Shown here: one piece after another, positions 8,577 through 17,624 of the stretch
Layout of the letters: each line of letters begins with the position of its first letter
How positions within the stretch are numbered: position 1 is the first letter of the stretch
Origin: Nitrosomonas sp.
GTDB taxonomy: Bacteria > Pseudomonadota > Gammaproteobacteria > Burkholderiales > Nitrosomonadaceae
Direction of reading: 5' to 3'
Assembly: GCA_016703745.1 (NCBI GenBank)
Contig: JADJBK010000006.1
Coordinates: 434,001-498,000 of the forward strand
DNA length: 64,000 nucleotides
Position numbers and translations under genes: made by a program
The notes under the pieces: model-generated
The model's input: the letters and a program-made list of their open reading frames with translations, nothing else
Told to the model about the DNA's origin: nothing
The model's database searches: none

Positions 8577-9809
8577 ATGAATTTTTCAATTCCCGTCCCA
8601 ATCAACTCATTTCAGCGTGAATTCATAGTCAAAGTCATTCTCGTTTTGTTTTGCGCTACCTTTTGGTTTGGTTCGCTATATAAATATACGGTACCGCTGT
8701 TGCTACTGGCATGGCTGATAGATGACGGAGTTGTGAAATTTAAATCTTTAATTAAAGAGCCGCTGGTTCAAGCCATATTGATTTTGTGTGCGGTTTTGCT
8801 GATAGGGACGCTATGGGGTGAAGCGCCACTGGCTGGTCGCAAAAAATGGATAAAATATTTTTTACTTCTACTTTATTTACCATTCCTCTCATTGCTAAAC
8901 CGAGACCGGCTTCTCTATGCAATCGGCGGTTTGCTTGCTGGATATGGATTAATTTTGTCGGTCGGAGTGTACCAGTGGATCGCTAATGGGGAACAGGGAA
9001 TACCTGCTCTCGATATGTCTTATTTACGGTTTTCTGCAATTCTGGGTGTCGCTGCAATTTTTTCAGTTTATTTTGTTTGCTATAGTCGTAATTGCGTGGT
9101 TCAAATCTCTTTACTTGTATTTGGTTTGATATTGCTTTTTCTGCAATTTCAGCAAAATGCACGTGGCTTTCTATTGGCGACTCTACTTACACTACTGGTG
9201 CTGATATGGAATCATTTTTGGACGAATATGCGTCGTTTTGCCGCTTTACTGCTAGCGTTAATCATATTTGTTGGAGTTTTTGCCTATACGAGTCCCGTCA
9301 TACAGGATCGTTGGGTACAGGCGCAGCAAGATTTTGTGAAACTGCAGCAGGCTGATTACAGTAGTAGCATTGGCTATCGGCTAGCGATGTGGGATGTGGG
9401 GTTGCATGGTATTTTGCAGCAACCTTTCTGGGGACATGGTACGGGTTCACCGGAGCATTATTTTAACCAGACAATCACGAACTATAAGGGTGGAGTGTAT
9501 AAGGATTTGCTTGATTTCCATCCTTATGCGCATTATCACAATGATTGGATCGAGATCGGTATGCATGTGGGGTTGCTGGGTATCTTTGCTTTAATGTATT
9601 TGTTTTGGGCGTGGTACGTAACTTTCAAGCGATGTGGAATGGTTTTACTGGGAACAAGCGTAGTCTGTTTTATATTGTTATCAGGGTTGACTGAAGTGTT
9701 TATGATTTTTTATCGTATTCCCGTTCTTTTACTAATCATAACCGGAATAACGGTTGTCTATTGTCAGAAAGAAAACAACCTTAACGTAGAGGGTACGTTG
9801 CATGCGTGA
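8577..9809 (+). CDS. O-antigen ligase/polymerase family membrane protein
   Basis: A 410-residue polytopic membrane protein with about ten hydrophobic segments. Between later helices lies a long periplasmic loop containing RLAMWDVGLHGI, WGHGTGSPEHYF and HYHNDWIEIGMHVGLLG. The arginine/histidine loop followed by HN..IE..GLLG is characteristic of the Wzy_C superfamily (WaaL ligases and Wzy polymerases). These act at the periplasmic face and transfer or polymerise glycans from undecaprenyl diphosphate. Ligase and polymerase cannot be told apart from this sequence. A 105-bp gap separates it from the GT2 gene, and its stop overlaps the methyltransferase start by 8 bp. Confidence 0.82.
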   Translation: MNFSIPVPINSFQREFIVKVILVLFCATFWFGSLYKYTVPLLLLAWLIDDGVVKFKSLIKEPLVQAILILCAVLLIGTLWGEAPLAGRKKWIKYFLLLLYLPFLSLLNRDRLLYAIGGLLAGYGLILSVGVYQWIANGEQGIPALDMSYLRFSAILGVAAIFSVYFVCYSRNCVVQISLLVFGLILLFLQFQQNARGFLLATLLTLLVLIWNHFWTNMRRFAALLLALIIFVGVFAYTSPVIQDRWVQAQQDFVKLQQADYSSSIGYRLAMWDVGLHGILQQPFWGHGTGSPEHYFNQTITNYKGGVYKDLLDFHPYAHYHNDWIEIGMHVGLLGIFALMYLFWAWYVTFKRCGMVLLGTSVVCFILLSGLTEVFMIFYRIPVLLLIITGITVVYCQKENNLNVEGTLHA

Positions 9810-10497
9810 TTTGTTGTCTCCAACAGCCGAAAACCTGAACAGTATCGATCCGGTTCATCCTGAAATAGAGACTTATTTGCTAAATCTGATCACACGAACC
9901 AATCATCCTACGTTGTTGCAGATGGAGTCTTATGCTAAACAAAATGGGTTTCCCATTGTGAATAGATTGGTAGGTGTTTTTCTGGAGATACAAGCGAGAA
10001 TGATCAATGCCAGGAGGATTTTTGAGTTTGGTAGTGGCTACGGTTATTCGGCTTACTGGTTTGCGCGAGCAGTCGGTGAGGGTGGACAGGTCATCTGTAC
10101 GGATGGAAATCCACGCAATCTTGAACCAGCCAAGCAGTATTTGACGGATCTCGGTTTATGGGAGCGTATTGATTTTCAAATAGGATTCGCGCAGGATATT
10201 TTTATGAAAACCCAGGGGGATTTTGATATTTGTTATAACGATGCTGATAAGGGAGGTTACCCCGAAATCTGGGCGCTGGCAAAAAAACAGATACGCCCAG
10301 GTGGGTTATATATTGCAGACAATGTATTGTGGCATGGCCGTGTGGTGCTTGCTCCTGGTAGTTTTACCGATGTCAAATCTGGCTGGACTGAGGCGATTAG
10401 AGAGCATAACCACCTGATTTTCAATGATCCAGAATTTGATGCCTTTATTAATCCAATCCGTGACGGCGTTATCGTTGCACGAAGAAAAATGGCATAA
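9802..10497 (+). CDS. SAM-dependent O-methyltransferase
   Basis: A 231-residue class I methyltransferase of the catechol/caffeoyl-CoA O-methyltransferase type. The SAM site reads FEFGSGYGYSAYWFARA, then VICTDGNPRN provides the acidic ribose-binding residue. CYNDADKGGYPEIW corresponds to the metal-binding FIDADK motif, and RPGGLYIADNVLW completes the family signature. It probably methylates a hydroxyl on a small molecule or a sugar. The 8-bp overlap with the ligase gene suggests co-translation and a role in surface glycan modification, though the family more often acts on aromatic substrates. Confidence 0.83.
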   Translation: MRDLLSPTAENLNSIDPVHPEIETYLLNLITRTNHPTLLQMESYAKQNGFPIVNRLVGVFLEIQARMINARRIFEFGSGYGYSAYWFARAVGEGGQVICTDGNPRNLEPAKQYLTDLGLWERIDFQIGFAQDIFMKTQGDFDICYNDADKGGYPEIWALAKKQIRPGGLYIADNVLWHGRVVLAPGSFTDVKSGWTEAIREHNHLIFNDPEFDAFINPIRDGVIVARRKMA

Positions 10498-10538
10498 TGA
10501 CACCCTGCTAATAGTAATTTCATTTAAAAGGAAGAAAT

Positions 10539-10796
10539 ATGCAAATTCATGTTTATGACACCTATGTCAAGGCCAGTGATGGCCATACTATGCATTTTGA
10601 TGTATTTACTGATGTAAAAGATGAAGAAAAAGCTGTAGAGTACGCCAAGCAATGGCTTGCCTCAATCGGAGAGCAAGACGCGACCGTTACCAGTGAGGAA
10701 TGCCGCTTTTGTCATAGCCAGGCTGCTCCTGAGGAGGTAACCGAGGCAATCAGGCAGAATGGTTATTACATTTATAAAATGGAAGGTTGCCGCTAA
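10539..10796 (+). CDS. DUF2024 family small protein
   Basis: An 85-residue protein beginning MQIHVYDTYVKASDG, which I recognise as the DUF2024 family. It has no signal peptide. A pair CRFCHSQ near residue 57 and a Cys close to the C-terminus could bind metal or form disulfides. The function is unknown. A good ribosome site (AAGGAAG) sits 5 to 8 bases before the ATG. It lies between the methyltransferase and a secreted IalB-like protein. Confidence 0.75.
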   Translation: MQIHVYDTYVKASDGHTMHFDVFTDVKDEEKAVEYAKQWLASIGEQDATVTSEECRFCHSQAAPEEVTEAIRQNGYYIYKMEGCR

Positions 10797-10816
10797 TAAT
10801 TATGAGGTGTCAGACT

Positions 10817-11332
10817 ATGAGAAAAAAACTAATTTGTGCATTAACCTTTTTTACTTTTGCAATACCCACCGCACTGGTCTATGCGGATGAGCCTAAAAAT
10901 ATTGGTGAATTTGATGACTGGACAGCCTATTTGTTCATGGAAGGTAGTAACAAGGTCTGCTATATGGTCAGTAAGCCCAAAAAACAGGAAGGTGATTACG
11001 TAAAACGAGGTGATGTTTTTGCGCTAATCACGCACCGTCCTTCTGAGAAGAGCAGTAATGTATTTAGCTTTGTCGCCGGTTATCCTTATAAAACAGACAG
11101 TGAAGCAAGTATTATTATTGGTCAGCAAAATTTCAAACTGTTTACCCAGAACGAAACGGCTTGGGCTGCAGATGCAGCAACGGATAACCGTCTGGCTACG
11201 GCGATTCGTAATGGCAGCAGCATGATCGTTAAAGGTACATCAGCCAAAGGAACGCAGACGACTGATACCTTCGGGTTGAAAGGCTCGTCGGGCGCGTACG
11301 CAGCAATCAGCAAAGAATGTGGTATCAAGTAG
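10817..11332 (+). CDS. IalB-like periplasmic protein
   Basis: I choose the ATG at 10817, which has GAGG about 9 bases upstream and gives a clean signal peptide (MRKKLICALTFFTFAIPTAL, cleavage after VYA); in-frame starts at 10787 and 10802 are weaker. The mature protein of about 150 residues begins near EPKNIGEFDDWTAY and shows the invasion-associated locus B pattern: a W near the start, CYMVSKPKK, FKLFTQNETAWA, and a final KECGIK whose Cys may pair with the first. IalB proteins are periplasmic and of uncertain function; the name comes from Bartonella and does not imply virulence here. Confidence 0.75.
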   Translation: MRKKLICALTFFTFAIPTALVYADEPKNIGEFDDWTAYLFMEGSNKVCYMVSKPKKQEGDYVKRGDVFALITHRPSEKSSNVFSFVAGYPYKTDSEASIIIGQQNFKLFTQNETAWAADAATDNRLATAIRNGSSMIVKGTSAKGTQTTDTFGLKGSSGAYAAISKECGIK

Positions 11333-11347
11333 TCTTTGGAGTGAGAT

Positions 11348-11695
11348 ATGACAGACGACAAGCTGACGATTTACTACAAACCGACATGTAGTAAATGTCG
11401 GGCTGCACTAGAGATTCTAGAAGAAAGTGGTCTGGAGTTTGAGCGTGTCGACTATTATCAGTCGCCACTAACAGTAACACTGCTGCGTGAGTTGGCGCAA
11501 AAGTTGGCAATTTCTGTCAGGGGATTGTTGCGTCAGGACGAGCCATTAGCTCGGGGTACCGAATCCATGGATGATGATGTGTTATTACAATTAATGGTGC
11601 GTCACCCCGATCTAATTCAGAGGCCAATTGTCGTGCGCGGCACCCAGGGCGCACTGGGACGCCCGCCGGAGAATATCAAGCAGTTGCTTGATTAG
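11348..11695 (+). CDS. arsC: ArsC-family reductase
   Basis: A 115-residue thioredoxin-fold protein of the ArsC/Spx family. The N-terminal active site is YYKPTCSKCRAAL, a CxxC rather than the single-Cys form. The C-terminal half has HPDLIQRPIVVRG, which contains the Arg-Pro-cis-Pro segment of glutaredoxin-dependent arsenate reductases. Such enzymes reduce arsenate to arsenite with glutathione/glutaredoxin; many close homologues have no proven arsenic role. No ars operon lies nearby. It starts 15 bp after the IalB-like gene and faces rplS. Confidence 0.8.
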   Translation: MTDDKLTIYYKPTCSKCRAALEILEESGLEFERVDYYQSPLTVTLLRELAQKLAISVRGLLRQDEPLARGTESMDDDVLLQLMVRHPDLIQRPIVVRGTQGALGRPPENIKQLLD

Positions 11696-11700
11696 AACAA

Positions 11701-11734
11701 GTCAGGTAGCAAAGCGGAAGCACGGTTACCTGAC
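11701..11734. terminator. Candidate bidirectional terminator hairpin
   Basis: Between the convergent arsC-like and rplS genes lies a perfect 8-bp inverted repeat, GTCAGGTA at 11701-11708 and TACCTGAC at 11727-11734, with an 18-base loop. On the minus strand it is followed by TTGTTCT, a weak T-rich run, so it could end the ribosomal operon. The large loop and poor T-tract keep confidence moderate. Confidence 0.4.
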
Positions 11735-11747
11735 GAGGTCATAGAAT

Positions 11748-12131
11748 TTACTCAGCAGAAACTTTGTTTGTGCTGCGCGCGGGTAGTTTTTCTCTAATTC
11801 TGGCAGATCTTCCTGATCTGTCTCTTAGGTAGTAAAGTTTTGCGCGCCTTACTGCACCTCTCCGTTTAACTTCCATGCTGGCAATCAACGGTGAGTAAGT
11901 TTGAAAGGTGCGTTCTACCGCTTCGCCGCTGGAAATTTTTCTAACAATAAAGGAAGAATTCAGCCCCCGGTTTCGCTTGGCAATTACAACCCCTTCAAAA
12001 GCCTGGATGCGTTTACGATCGCCTTCTACTACGTTGACACTGACGTTGATTGTATCGCCCGGGGAAAAATCTGGAATGACCTTACCTAGCCTTTCTATTT
12101 CTTCAAGTTCTAGTTGTGCGATTAGATTCAT
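11748..12131 (-). CDS. rplS: 50S ribosomal protein L19
   Basis: A 127-residue protein starting MNLIAQLELEEIERLGKVIP and containing PGDTINVSVNVVEGDRKRIQ and FEGVVIAKRNRGLNSSFIVR, the hallmark of L19 at the 30S/50S interface. The length is normal with a short C-terminal tail. It is the last gene of the conserved rpsP-rimM-trmD-rplS operon and is followed by a hairpin. Confidence 0.98.
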   Translation of the reverse strand: MNLIAQLELEEIERLGKVIPDFSPGDTINVSVNVVEGDRKRIQAFEGVVIAKRNRGLNSSFIVRKISSGEAVERTFQTYSPLIASMEVKRRGAVRRAKLYYLRDRSGRSARIREKLPARSTNKVSAE

Positions 12132-12218
12132 GTCGTTCTACTCCTGTTTATAATCATGATTCAAGTGTGATAGTAATTTCTGCCCGATTTTATAACAGAT
12201 GGTTACTATAAATCCATA

Positions 12219-12998
12219 TTATCCGGATTTTGTATTTTTCTCTGTAAGTTTAAATTCTTCCAATAATAATTTTTCTTGGTCTGGCAATCCATTTGGGTAT
12301 TTTTTTATTAGTAAATCAGGTCGTCTTAGCCAGGTTCTGCCTAGTGATTGTTGTAATCTCCAGCGATTAATTCTAGAGTGATCACCCGTGAGCAACGCCT
12401 CCGGAACGGGTTGTTCTCGATAAATTTGGGGGCGCGTGTATTGTGGATACTTAAGTAAGCCATCAACTAGAGAATCATTATTAGCAGATTCTGCATCCCC
12501 TAGCGCCCCTGGTAATTGTCTGACTATTGCATCTATTAGTACCATGGCAGCAAGTTCACCTCCAGAGATGACGTAATCACCAATCGAGAGTTCTTCATCA
12601 ACATGTTGCGCTATGAGGCGTTCGTCTATGCCTTCGTAGCGCCCGCAAATCAGAGTAACCCCATTCATGGAAGTCAGCTGTGAAACCCTCGCGTGATCAA
12701 TACGTTTTCCCTGTGGTGATAAATAAATAACCCAGGTTTTATCGGCAACATTTTCTTTTTGCCATTTCTGTGCGCCGGAAATAGCCAGATCTAGTGGCGC
12801 CGCCATCATAACCATGCCTGCTCCCCCACCATAGGGCGCATCATCTACCTTTCGGTAACAATTGTTGGTGTAATCGCGCGGATTCCAAGTGCGCAATCGG
12901 TAGAGGTTTTTTTTATACGCCTTGCCTGTTATGCCAAATTGCGTTACAGCATCCAGCATGCCAGGTAGCAAGGTGATAACATCAAATTCAAAAGTCAA
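12219..12998 (-). CDS. trmD: tRNA (guanine-N1)-methyltransferase
   Basis: A 259-residue SPOUT methyltransferase that makes m1G37 in tRNAs and so prevents +1 frameshifting. Visible landmarks are FDVITLLPGM near the N-terminus, the DAPYGGGAGMVM loop, LICGRYEGIDERL (the SAM knot), and IGDYVISGGELAAMVLIDA. The length is typical of the family. It sits between rimM and rplS in the usual order, with a 12-bp gap to rimM. Confidence 0.97.
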   Translation of the reverse strand: MTFEFDVITLLPGMLDAVTQFGITGKAYKKNLYRLRTWNPRDYTNNCYRKVDDAPYGGGAGMVMMAAPLDLAISGAQKWQKENVADKTWVIYLSPQGKRIDHARVSQLTSMNGVTLICGRYEGIDERLIAQHVDEELSIGDYVISGGELAAMVLIDAIVRQLPGALGDAESANNDSLVDGLLKYPQYTRPQIYREQPVPEALLTGDHSRINRWRLQQSLGRTWLRRPDLLIKKYPNGLPDQEKLLLEEFKLTEKNTKSG

Positions 12999-13010
12999 AG
13001 TACATTGTCT

Positions 13011-13520
13011 TCAATAGTCAATGCCCCAGTCTACAGTGATTTCCTTGGAGGACAAATTCACCCTGGTAATGACCGAATCTATAAATGGAATCAATAATTC
13101 CTGCTTACCTTCTGGTCCTTGTATCTGTAGTGCATCATTCGCCCCCGTTTTAAGTAACCCGGTGACTCGACCTAAAAGATCGCCATTGAGATCAAATACA
13201 TTAGACCCAATTAAATCAGACCAATAGTAACCATTCTCACCATTTTCCGGTAGTGGCGGTAAGTGGCTACGTGGTACAGCTATTTGTTGTCCTCTTAATG
13301 CCATCACGCTCAAACGGTCATTGTATTCTTTTAGTTTTACAATGATGTGTTTGCCGGATACAAGACAATCTTCTGGACGATGCGCAGCCCAGTGCGCATT
13401 TTGTTTGCCAAACCACCAAACTGGATAGCCCAACAAACCATCGCTCTTTTCGGTGCAGCTGACTACTTTAATTTGTCCCCGAATTCCATGAGGCCCGCTT
13501 ACGTAACCCATTACCACCAT
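13011..13520 (-). CDS. rimM: 16S rRNA processing protein RimM
   Basis: RimM assists 30S maturation by binding S19. The protein shows the N-terminal beta-barrel start VMGYVSGPHGIRGQIKV and the PRC-barrel segment YYWSDLIGSNVFDLNGDLLG, then LLIPFIDSVITRVNLSSKEITVDW. I take the start at 13520 (169 residues, the normal size). The frame stays open to an ATG at 13634, but that would overlap rpsP by 77 bp and add an N-terminus with no family match. No clear ribosome-binding site supports 13520, so the start is uncertain. Confidence 0.93.
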   Translation of the reverse strand: MVVMGYVSGPHGIRGQIKVVSCTEKSDGLLGYPVWWFGKQNAHWAAHRPEDCLVSGKHIIVKLKEYNDRLSVMALRGQQIAVPRSHLPPLPENGENGYYWSDLIGSNVFDLNGDLLGRVTGLLKTGANDALQIQGPEGKQELLIPFIDSVITRVNLSSKEITVDWGIDY

Positions 13521-13557
13521 TTCTTCATGGGGATTTTTGGTTAAGATTGATCCTGGA

Positions 13558-13824
13558 TCAACTTTGGGATTGGATATTTTGCTGTTTGCCAAATTGTTTG
13601 AGAAGTCTGGAAACGGTATCAGATAGCTGTGCACCCTGAGATTGCCAATAAGTTAGCCGATCGAGCTTAATCCTTAAATTTTCCTCGCCTCCTGTTGCCC
13701 TTGGGTTATAAAACCCAACACGCTCAATAAACCTGCCGTCTCGCCTAAAACGAGAATCCGCCACTACCATATTATAAAAAGGGCGTTTTTTAGCGCCACC
13801 TCTCGCTAACCTGACTACTACCAT
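13558..13824 (-). CDS. rpsP: 30S ribosomal protein S16
   Basis: An 88-residue protein beginning MVVVRLARGGAKKRPFYNMV, the characteristic S16 N-terminus, with DSRFRRDGRFIERVGFYNP following. S16 binds 16S rRNA early in 30S assembly. It is the first gene of its operon. The 522-bp region upstream separates it from the divergent nuo operon, so its promoter should lie within 13825-14000. Confidence 0.98.
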   Translation of the reverse strand: MVVVRLARGGAKKRPFYNMVVADSRFRRDGRFIERVGFYNPRATGGEENLRIKLDRLTYWQSQGAQLSDTVSRLLKQFGKQQNIQSQS

Positions 13825-14346
13825 ATTGCTCCTTGTTGGTTTGGGTTTGAGAACATTTCTTAAAAGAGAGATTTTTTCTTTGCTCGTAAAGATTGCTGCA
13901 TATCGACCTTCTTAACGATACGACAGACACAAGCAAGCCAAAATTTAAATACTTTTCAATTTTTGATTGCTTAAAGGCGGAATTATAAGGCATCTTGTCG
14001 TTAATTAGCAAGTCGTGTGTGTGGTTGTATACGGGTGTTAAATCTGAGTATTCAAGATTTTATGGTTTTTTTATAATCTCTTTCCGCTTTTATTTCTTAC
14101 AGGATTAATTGGCACTATTTACGCCTGCAATCTCCGATTGTGGTAGCTGGTTAATGACTGTGCTGATAATCCGGTGGCCTCAAAGGGATATGGAGTGATA
14201 CAATTCTGACACCATATAAAGCAGAACTTCTAAAGGAATATAATAAAATATAATTATTTCTTGGTTCTGCGGGTATTGTAACGACAAGAAACTTAATAAG
14301 AAATTTGTTTATTTCTGTAAATATTTTATTTAAGTAAAAGTTAATC
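13825..14346. other. Divergent intergenic region, rpsP/nuoA
   Basis: This 522-bp stretch is AT-rich and holds no convincing gene; short open frames in it lack family features and ribosome sites. It must contain the promoters of the ribosomal operon (leftward) and of nuoA-N (rightward). TATAAT-like runs occur near 14240-14260, but I could not fix a -35/-10 pair with confidence. The nuoA start has no strong Shine-Dalgarno sequence. Confidence 0.5.
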
Positions 14347-14715
14347 ATGATTGACACAATGCTTGGTAGCTACTTTCCAATTTTACTCTTTATTCTCGTG
14401 GGGTTATTCGTTGGGATTTTATCGATGCTTGCTGGTTGGCTGCTTGCACCTAACAGGCCGGATGAAGCAAAACTATCTTCGTACGAGTGTGGATTTGGTG
14501 CGTTCGAAGATGCGCGTATAAAGTTTGACGTGCGCTATTATTTAATAGCTATCTTGTTTATTCTGTTTGACCTTGAGATTGCCTTTTTATTTCCTTGGGC
14601 AGTAGTATTGAACGAAATAGGCTGGTTTGGTTTTGTTGCTATGCTGGTTTTTCTTGGTATTCTTGTGGTCGGTTTTATTTATGAGTGGAAGAAGGGCGCT
14701 TTGGAGTGGGATTAA
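14347..14715 (+). CDS. nuoA: NADH-quinone oxidoreductase subunit A
   Basis: A 122-residue membrane subunit of complex I (NDH-1), which couples NADH:quinone electron transfer to proton pumping. It has three hydrophobic helices. The loop between helices 1 and 2 carries the conserved KLSSYECGFGAFEDAR, with the Cys near the quinone site, and FDVRYYLIAILFILFDLE with its conserved acidic residue follows. It is the first gene of a 14-gene operon in the standard nuoA-N order. Confidence 0.97.
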   Translation: MIDTMLGSYFPILLFILVGLFVGILSMLAGWLLAPNRPDEAKLSSYECGFGAFEDARIKFDVRYYLIAILFILFDLEIAFLFPWAVVLNEIGWFGFVAMLVFLGILVVGFIYEWKKGALEWD

Positions 14716-14718
14716 GCC

Positions 14719-15195
14719 ATGGGTATTGAAGGAACGTTAGATAAAGGGTTCGTGACAACCAGTCTGGATTCCTTGATTAATTGGGGGCGAACCGGATCAA
14801 TGTGGCCAATGACGTTTGGTCTGGCTTGTTGCGCAGTTGAGATGATGCAGACAGGAGCTTCGCGCTATGATTTGGATCGATTTGGAATTGTGTTTCGGCC
14901 CAGTCCGCGTCAGTCGGATGTAATGATAGTTGCGGGAACGCTGTGTAATAAAATGGCACCTGCGCTACGCAAAGTTTATGACCAGATGGCCGAGCCGCGT
15001 TGGGTCATTTCGATGGGTTCCTGTGCCAATGGCGGCGGATATTATCATTACTCTTATTCGGTTGTGCGAGGATGTGATCGGATTGTTCCTGTGGATATCT
15101 ATGTTCCGGGGTGCCCGCCTACAGCCGAAGCATTGCTCTATGGAATCATTCAGTTGCAGAACAAAATTTTGCGCACCAATACAATTGCACGCTAA
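14719..15195 (+). CDS. nuoB: NADH-quinone oxidoreductase subunit B
   Basis: A 158-residue subunit that ligates cluster N2, the last [4Fe-4S] centre before quinone. The ligands are visible: the tandem pair in LACCAVEMM, the Cys of SMGSCANGGG and the Cys of VPGCPPTAEALL. It starts 3 bp after the nuoA stop. The protein is of normal length and lies in the peripheral arm at the membrane junction. Confidence 0.98.
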   Translation: MGIEGTLDKGFVTTSLDSLINWGRTGSMWPMTFGLACCAVEMMQTGASRYDLDRFGIVFRPSPRQSDVMIVAGTLCNKMAPALRKVYDQMAEPRWVISMGSCANGGGYYHYSYSVVRGCDRIVPVDIYVPGCPPTAEALLYGIIQLQNKILRTNTIAR

Positions 15196-15205
15196 TTTCT
15201 GGTAA

Positions 15206-15826
15206 ATGACAAATATACGTTTTGAGAAACTGACTGCGGCACTCCAAAATATCCTGAGCGATCAACTGGTAGATATAAATCAGGCTTTGGGGGAAGCCAC
15301 TGCTGTAGTGGACTCGGCAAAATTGTTGGAAGTTGCGGGGTTATTAAAAAACCATCCTGAATTTGGATTTGATACCCTTGTTGATATCTGTGGGGTAGAT
15401 TTTAGCGAGTATTCAACTGATACTCATGCTGGTCGAGGCCGCAGGGGTAGACGTTTTGCGGTGGTATATCATCTGCTGTCAGTTCAGTATAATCACAGAT
15501 TACGTTTGCGAATATTTGCAGATGACAATGAATTTCCGGTAGTCGATTCCGTGATGTCAGTTTGGCCGGTTGCCAACTGGTTTGAACGCGAGGCATTTGA
15601 TCTTTATGGTATTGTTTTCAATCATCATCCTGATTTGCGACGTATTCTGACTGACTATGGTTTTATTGGTAACCCGTTCCGTAAAGATTTTCCATTATCT
15701 GGTCATGTTGAAATGCGTTATGACGAGGGGCAGAAGCGAGTCATTTATCAGCCAGTCTCTATCGAGCCTCGTGAAATTACACCTTATATAATTCGTGAGG
15801 AACAATATGGCGGCAGCGAGGAATGA
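15206..15826 (+). CDS. nuoC: NADH-quinone oxidoreductase subunit C
   Basis: The 30-kDa subunit of the complex I connecting module, 206 residues. The signature FEREAFDLYGIVFNHHPDLR is followed by RILTDYGFIGNPFRKDFPL. It is separate from nuoD here, unlike the fused nuoCD of enterobacteria. It carries no cofactor; it supports assembly with NuoD near the quinone site. Confidence 0.97.
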   Translation: MTNIRFEKLTAALQNILSDQLVDINQALGEATAVVDSAKLLEVAGLLKNHPEFGFDTLVDICGVDFSEYSTDTHAGRGRRGRRFAVVYHLLSVQYNHRLRLRIFADDNEFPVVDSVMSVWPVANWFEREAFDLYGIVFNHHPDLRRILTDYGFIGNPFRKDFPLSGHVEMRYDEGQKRVIYQPVSIEPREITPYIIREEQYGGSEE

Positions 15827-15879
15827 TCGATTCAAAAACTGGGTCAGATTTTGATATGGCTGAGGGAGAAATAACTTAA

Positions 15880-17133
15880 ATGGCTGAAATTCGTAATTAC
15901 ACCATGAATTTTGGGCCGCAACATCCCGCCGCGCATGGCGTGTTGCGATTAGTCATGGAGCTGGACGGCGAAGTAATTCGTCGCGCGGATCCGCATATCG
16001 GTTTATTGCATCGCGCAACCGAGAAGTTAGCTGAAAATAAAACTTATATTCAGTCAGTTCCTTACATGGATCGACTTGATTATGTTTCTATGATGGTCAA
16101 CGAACATGCCTATGTAATGGCGATTGAAAGACTGCTTCAAATTGAAGTGCCGATTCGCGCACAATACATTCGTGTTATGTTTGATGAAATTACGCGCATT
16201 CTCAACCATTTGTTATGGTTGGGTGCGCATGCGCTGGATGTGGGCGCAATGACAGTTTTTCTCTATGCTTTTCGTGAGCGGGAAGACTTGATGGATTGTT
16301 ATGAAGCAGTTTCCGGTGCCAGATTGCATGCGGCGTACTATCGGCCGGGGGGGGTGTATCGTGATTTGCCAGATACTATGCCACGATATCAGTCCTCTAA
16401 AATACATGATGAAAAGACAACAGCTGCGCGTAATGAAAATCGTCAGGGTTCATTGCTAGACTTCATAGAGGATTTTACCCAACGCTTTCCCAGATATGTT
16501 GATGAGTACGAGACCTTGTTGACGGATAATCGTATCTGGAAGCAGCGCTTGGTTGATATTGGAGTGGTATCTCCAGAGCGTGCCAAGGCGCTGGGGTTCA
16601 GTGGCCCGATGTTGCGGGGGTCTGGAGTGGCGTGGGATTTGCGTAAGAAGCAGCCATACGAAGTTTATGATCAGGTTGATTTTGATATCCCGGTTGGTAC
16701 CAATGGTGATTGCTATGACCGTTATCTGGTTAGAATCGAGGAATTCAGGCAATCTAACCGCATCATCAAACAGTGTGTTGATTGGCTGAGAAAGCACCCT
16801 GGACCGGTAATAACTGATAATCATAAGGTTGCTCCGCCATCACGGCTTGATATGAAGCAGAATATGGAGGAAATGATTCATCATTTCAAGCTGTTCACCG
16901 AGGGTATGCATGTTCCGCGGGGAGAAATCTACGCGGCAGTGGAGCACCCTAAGGGTGAGTTTGGTATTTATATCATTTCAGATGGCGCCAATAAGCCCTA
17001 TCGCCTAAAAATACGAGCGCCTGGTTTTGCGCATCTGGCGGCAATGGATGAAATGACACGAGGCCATATGATTGCCGACCTTGTGGCGGTGATTGGTACG
17101 CAGGATATCGTGTTTGGTGAAATTGACAGATAA
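15880..17133 (+). CDS. nuoD: NADH-quinone oxidoreductase subunit D
   Basis: The 49-kDa subunit, 417 residues, related to the large subunit of NiFe hydrogenases. It opens MAEIRNYTMNFGPQHPAAHG, where the His of the HPAAHG loop lines the quinone pocket, and ends DIVFGEIDR as is typical. RGSGVAWDLRKKQPY is also characteristic. With NuoB it forms the quinone-reduction site. A 53-bp gap follows nuoC. Confidence 0.98.
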   Translation: MAEIRNYTMNFGPQHPAAHGVLRLVMELDGEVIRRADPHIGLLHRATEKLAENKTYIQSVPYMDRLDYVSMMVNEHAYVMAIERLLQIEVPIRAQYIRVMFDEITRILNHLLWLGAHALDVGAMTVFLYAFREREDLMDCYEAVSGARLHAAYYRPGGVYRDLPDTMPRYQSSKIHDEKTTAARNENRQGSLLDFIEDFTQRFPRYVDEYETLLTDNRIWKQRLVDIGVVSPERAKALGFSGPMLRGSGVAWDLRKKQPYEVYDQVDFDIPVGTNGDCYDRYLVRIEEFRQSNRIIKQCVDWLRKHPGPVITDNHKVAPPSRLDMKQNMEEMIHHFKLFTEGMHVPRGEIYAAVEHPKGEFGIYIISDGANKPYRLKIRAPGFAHLAAMDEMTRGHMIADLVAVIGTQDIVFGEIDR

Positions 17134-17147
17134 GAAGAAATTCGCTC

Positions 17148-17624
17148 ATGTTAAGTATTGAATCACTAAAAAAGATTGACCGAGAAATTGCTAAATATCC
17201 TGAGGATCGAAAGCAATCGGCAGTAATGTCTGCATTGGCTATCGCACAGGATGAAAAGGGATGGTTGGCAACAGAGACTATGGACTATGTTGCTAACTAT
17301 CTGGGTATGCCACCTATTGCTGTGTACGAGGTGGCAACGTTCTATAATATGTATAATTTGCAGCCTGCCGGGCAATATAAACTGACGGTCTGTACCAATC
17401 TTCCCTGTGCATTGAGTGGTGCCAATCAGGCTGCCGCATACTTAAAACAAAAACTCGGAATTGATTTTAATGAAACATCTGCTGATGGTTTGTTTACCCT
17501 GAAAGAAGGTGAGTGCATGGGTGCTTGTGGAGATGCTCCGGTTTTGCTGGTTAATAACAAACGTATGTGTAGTTTTATGACCAATGAGCAGATAGATCAG
17601 CTAATTGAGGAATTAAGCAAATGA
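17148..17624 (+). CDS. nuoE: NADH-quinone oxidoreductase subunit E
   Basis: The 24-kDa thioredoxin-fold subunit, 158 residues, that holds the [2Fe-2S] cluster N1a. Ligands lie in VCTNLPCALSG and ECMGACGDAPVLLVN. It partners NuoF in the NADH dehydrogenase module. The stop overlaps the nuoF start by four bases (ATGA). Confidence 0.97.
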   Translation: MLSIESLKKIDREIAKYPEDRKQSAVMSALAIAQDEKGWLATETMDYVANYLGMPPIAVYEVATFYNMYNLQPAGQYKLTVCTNLPCALSGANQAAAYLKQKLGIDFNETSADGLFTLKEGECMGACGDAPVLLVNNKRMCSFMTNEQIDQLIEELSK